From Lachnospiraceae bacterium UBA3711 (GTDB taxonomy: Bacteria; Bacillota; Clostridia; Lachnospirales; Lachnospiraceae), in contig DFHY01000038.1 in NCBI GenBank assembly GCA_002371345.1, positions 5,085 to 12,748 of the forward strand: a stretch of DNA of 7,664 bases. The letters run 5' to 3'. Made by a program: the position numbers and the translations under genes. Every line of letters begins with the position of its first letter. Within the stretch, counting starts at the first letter, position 1. Shown here piece after piece: positions 5,359 through 7,664 of this stretch. Below the pieces are notes generated by a model. It was not told the origin of the DNA. It ran no database searches and saw nothing but the letters and a program-made list of their open reading frames with translations.

Positions 5359-7664
5359 TCAAAAATCAATAATAACCGCCCCTTCCATGTCTGTACGACG
5401 GTATGGAACGCCGGCGCTTTTAAGACGCTCAAGCATCTCACCCGCCGGATGTCCGTATCTGTTGTTATGCCCGCATGAGATGAGCGCCAGATCAGGCATC
5501 AGCATCCTGAGCAGTTCATCCGAGGTCGCATTTTTACTGCCGTGATGCCCGGCGATGAGTATAACAATATGTTTGCCGCCTGACACGCCGCCGTCTGAGT
5601 GCCGGCGATTGCTGCCTGTCCCCTCCTCCATCTCCTCTTCAAACAGACGGCTGTGCTCCCATCTGCTCACGAACAATTTCTCTCCATCTTTCTCAAGATC
5701 TCCCGTAAACAGGATGGACAGATTCATTAACCTGAGGAGCATCACCATACAGTCCTGATTTGCGTCCCCTGTCATACGGTCAGGCGACGGGTTCAGTATC
5801 TCAAGTGTCATGCCGTCCTGGCTAAGGCAGTCCCCCTCCCCGGCATACCCCACAGGAATACTGTTCTTAACCGCGCCCGAGATGACAGGCACAAATCTCT
5901 CATCTCCCTGTATCAGTGAAGGAAGTATAACCCTGCCGAGCGTTATTCCGCCGGAATTGCGTCCGGCCATATTTACATGGTACGAATCCAGCATCTGCTG
6001 AATCCCGTCTATATGATCAAGGTCAGCGTGCGACAGGAATACCGCGTCCACGTCTCTTATCCCGTAGTATTTCAATGTGCTCTCTATGCGGTATCTCCAC
6101 ACATTCTGAACAGAACCTGAGCCTGCGTCGAACAGGTATGCATGTCCCCTGTGTTCGATCAGATTGCAGCTTCCCTGCCCGATATCCATGCAGACATAGC
6201 GAAAATACGGCCTCCTCCTGATGCTTACCGTCACAGCGAGAACGATCAGCCCTGCCACGGTAAGAACACGGGAAGCTAATCTTCTATGTTTTCTTATGTC
6301 AGGCTTCCTCAGCACGTGAAAAAATGCCGGCGTCCTTTTCCTTTCCGTAAATAACATGCTGTTAGATATCGCGAATGCCGATACTGCCAGCGCTCCATAA
6401 TATGTTATCATCTGCCACACGGCAGGTCTTCCGAGAATCAGGACGCTTCCGGGAACGGACTCTTCCAGGCGGCACAGCAGGCGAAGCCCCTTAAGCATCA
6501 CACTGCATGGAACAGCCATAATTCTTCCGAATCCTGTAAAGCATGACATGCCTGTTGCCAGGCTCATATACCCCGCCGCGCTTCCGAGAATGCCAAATGC
6601 CATGAACAGACTCATAAGCGGAAGCATAACCGGATACAGCAAAGAAGCGTACGGCGTCGTCTGATAGAAAAACCACAGCACAGCCGGAAATGATCCCGCC
6701 CACAGGCTTATCGTCCGGCACATTTTTCTCTGATATGACAATCTCGGCCTGAATATCCTCTCAGCTGCAGGCGAGAGATACTCAAGAGACATAATGCAGA
6801 CACATGAAATCACCAGCGAGCTGTCCCACAGAGCGTAAGGCTGACGGATAAGAATCACTATAACTGCGGCTGACAGCGATGTGAGCGTGTCCCTTGTCCT
6901 GCCGAAGACCTGTGCGCCCATCCATACAATGAATGTCACAAGCGCCCTCTTCGCCGATATTGAGAAGCCTGTCATAAGCGCGTAGCTGACCGTAATAACC
7001 GACGTCAGCAATGAGGACAGCAGAAATGAGCTTCCTCTTGATCTTAGCAGTCTGTAGACGATCATCCCCAGCAGCGATATGTGCAGGCTGGATACACAGA
7101 CAAGCCATGACAGTCCGCCGTCACGAAACAGTTTCTTCTCACTGCTGTTAAGCCCCGATCCGTCTCCTAAGACAAAAGCAGCGATCTGCGGCGCGTCCTC
7201 AGGCCCGAACACCGACAGCAGCCCCGTCTGCATACCGATCCTCATGTCTGAAACAAACCTGCGGTAAAACATGGCAATTCTTTGAAGCAGGTTTTCCTCC
7301 GGCTGCGCGATTCCTCTCAGCTGAGGCACGCTCATCTTCAGAACGATACGTCTTGCGAGGCACCAGCGCCGGCTGTCGAACTGCCCCGGATTAGTCGCCT
7401 TCTCGGGCAGCATGCATTTACCGTACAGACTGATACGGTCTCCTATCCTGACAGACTGAAACAATTCGGTCTGGTCTTCACTATATCCTGTCCGCATCCA
7501 GCCGCTGCTCTCCGGCTCTCCGGATTCATCCGCGCCGTACAGAGAATCACCACCGGAATCACCATCCGACAGGAAAACCTGAAGACGGTCACCTGGCAGT
7601 ACAGCTATGTTAAGCCCCTGTGCCAGCTGACGGCCTATCCCGCCTCCGGATGACGCGCCGCCTG
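5359..7664 (-). CDS. comEC: ComEC/Rec2-family DNA-uptake channel protein (N-terminus outside window)
   Basis: The first in-frame ATG in the window is at 7497, but the frame stays open to the right edge. Those 55 extra residues contain the start of the same domain (AVLPGDRLQVFLSDG), so the true start lies outside and 767 residues are visible. In residues counted from 7497, the order is: the end of the OB-like DUF4131 domain (IGDRISLYG, then ATNPGQFDSRRW, 18-45), a multi-span Competence domain (about 105-380; AFVLGDGSGL, LSWLVCVSSLHISLLGM, MTGFSISAKRA) and a metallo-beta-lactamase domain (433-712). That domain keeps MDIGQG, the metal motif HADLDH (490-495), FTGD (Asp600), GHHGSK (His651/652) and NNRYGHP (His683). 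ComEC proteins form the membrane channel through which single-stranded DNA enters during transformation, and the C-terminal domain is proposed to act as a nuclease. Deviations are SSLH for the usual SGLH, GQGS for the usual GQGD, and an acidic/glycine-rich insert between TGD and HHG. The gene is otherwise intact in what is visible. Confidence 0.92.
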   Translation of the reverse strand, partial: GGASSGGGIGRQLAQGLNIAVLPGDRLQVFLSDGDSGGDSLYGADESGEPESSGWMRTGYSEDQTELFQSVRIGDRISLYGKCMLPEKATNPGQFDSRRWCLARRIVLKMSVPQLRGIAQPEENLLQRIAMFYRRFVSDMRIGMQTGLLSVFGPEDAPQIAAFVLGDGSGLNSSEKKLFRDGGLSWLVCVSSLHISLLGMIVYRLLRSRGSSFLLSSLLTSVITVSYALMTGFSISAKRALVTFIVWMGAQVFGRTRDTLTSLSAAVIVILIRQPYALWDSSLVISCVCIMSLEYLSPAAERIFRPRLSYQRKMCRTISLWAGSFPAVLWFFYQTTPYASLLYPVMLPLMSLFMAFGILGSAAGYMSLATGMSCFTGFGRIMAVPCSVMLKGLRLLCRLEESVPGSVLILGRPAVWQMITYYGALAVSAFAISNSMLFTERKRTPAFFHVLRKPDIRKHRRLASRVLTVAGLIVLAVTVSIRRRPYFRYVCMDIGQGSCNLIEHRGHAYLFDAGSGSVQNVWRYRIESTLKYYGIRDVDAVFLSHADLDHIDGIQQMLDSYHVNMAGRNSGGITLGRVILPSLIQGDERFVPVISGAVKNSIPVGYAGEGDCLSQDGMTLEILNPSPDRMTGDANQDCMVMLLRLMNLSILFTGDLEKDGEKLFVSRWEHSRLFEEEMEEGTGSNRRHSDGGVSGGKHIVILIAGHHGSKNATSDELLRMLMPDLALISCGHNNRYGHPAGEMLERLKSAGVPYRRTDMEGAVIIDF

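Noticed and set aside
7282..7653. 123-codon plus-strand open frame at the right edge
   Set aside because: Antisense to the ComEC reading frame, which carries recognisable domain motifs across this whole stretch.

Overview
All genes I can support in this window lie on the minus strand, so transcription runs from the right edge toward the left. The content suggests a Gram-positive clostridial bacterium, most likely from Lachnospiraceae or a close relative. The grounds are a DapL-type lysine/peptidoglycan route, strong GGAG/AAAGGA ribosome-binding sites, a ComEC of Firmicute style, and a hybrid sensor kinase paired with an extracellular solute-binding protein. This placement rests on family recall, not on a search.

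Layout from right to left. (1) Positions 7664-5359 hold a ComEC/Rec2 DNA-uptake channel gene. Its reading frame is still open at the right window edge, so its N-terminus is missing. (2) Positions 5358-4917 are gene-poor and look degraded. They contain short overlapping reading frames, a remnant that starts like a Gfo/Idh/MocA oxidoreductase, and an intrinsic terminator. (3) Positions 4850-3636 hold dapL (LL-diaminopimelate aminotransferase), preceded by a second small hairpin. After a TAG stop and 42 bases follows a small unrecognised gene of 103 codons (3593-3282) in the same frame. (4) After a leader of about 140 bases with a hairpin abutting the ribosome-binding site come a membrane-bound hybrid histidine kinase (3142-602) and the start of an extracellular solute-binding protein (605 to the left edge). 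These two genes share an ATGA stop/start overlap.

Functionally these are three separate units: DNA uptake (comEC), lysine/cell-wall precursor synthesis (dapL plus a small partner of unknown role), and a two-component sensory unit. The tight overlap suggests that the solute-binding protein may feed ligand information to the kinase. Its lipobox-like segment reads LTGM rather than LTGC, so it may not be a conventional lipoprotein. No transposase, RNA gene, CRISPR array or phage gene was seen. I found no clearly undescribed system. The best candidates for follow-up are the kinase/binding-protein pair, the degraded comEC-dapL interval with its dapL leader, and the 103-codon orphan.
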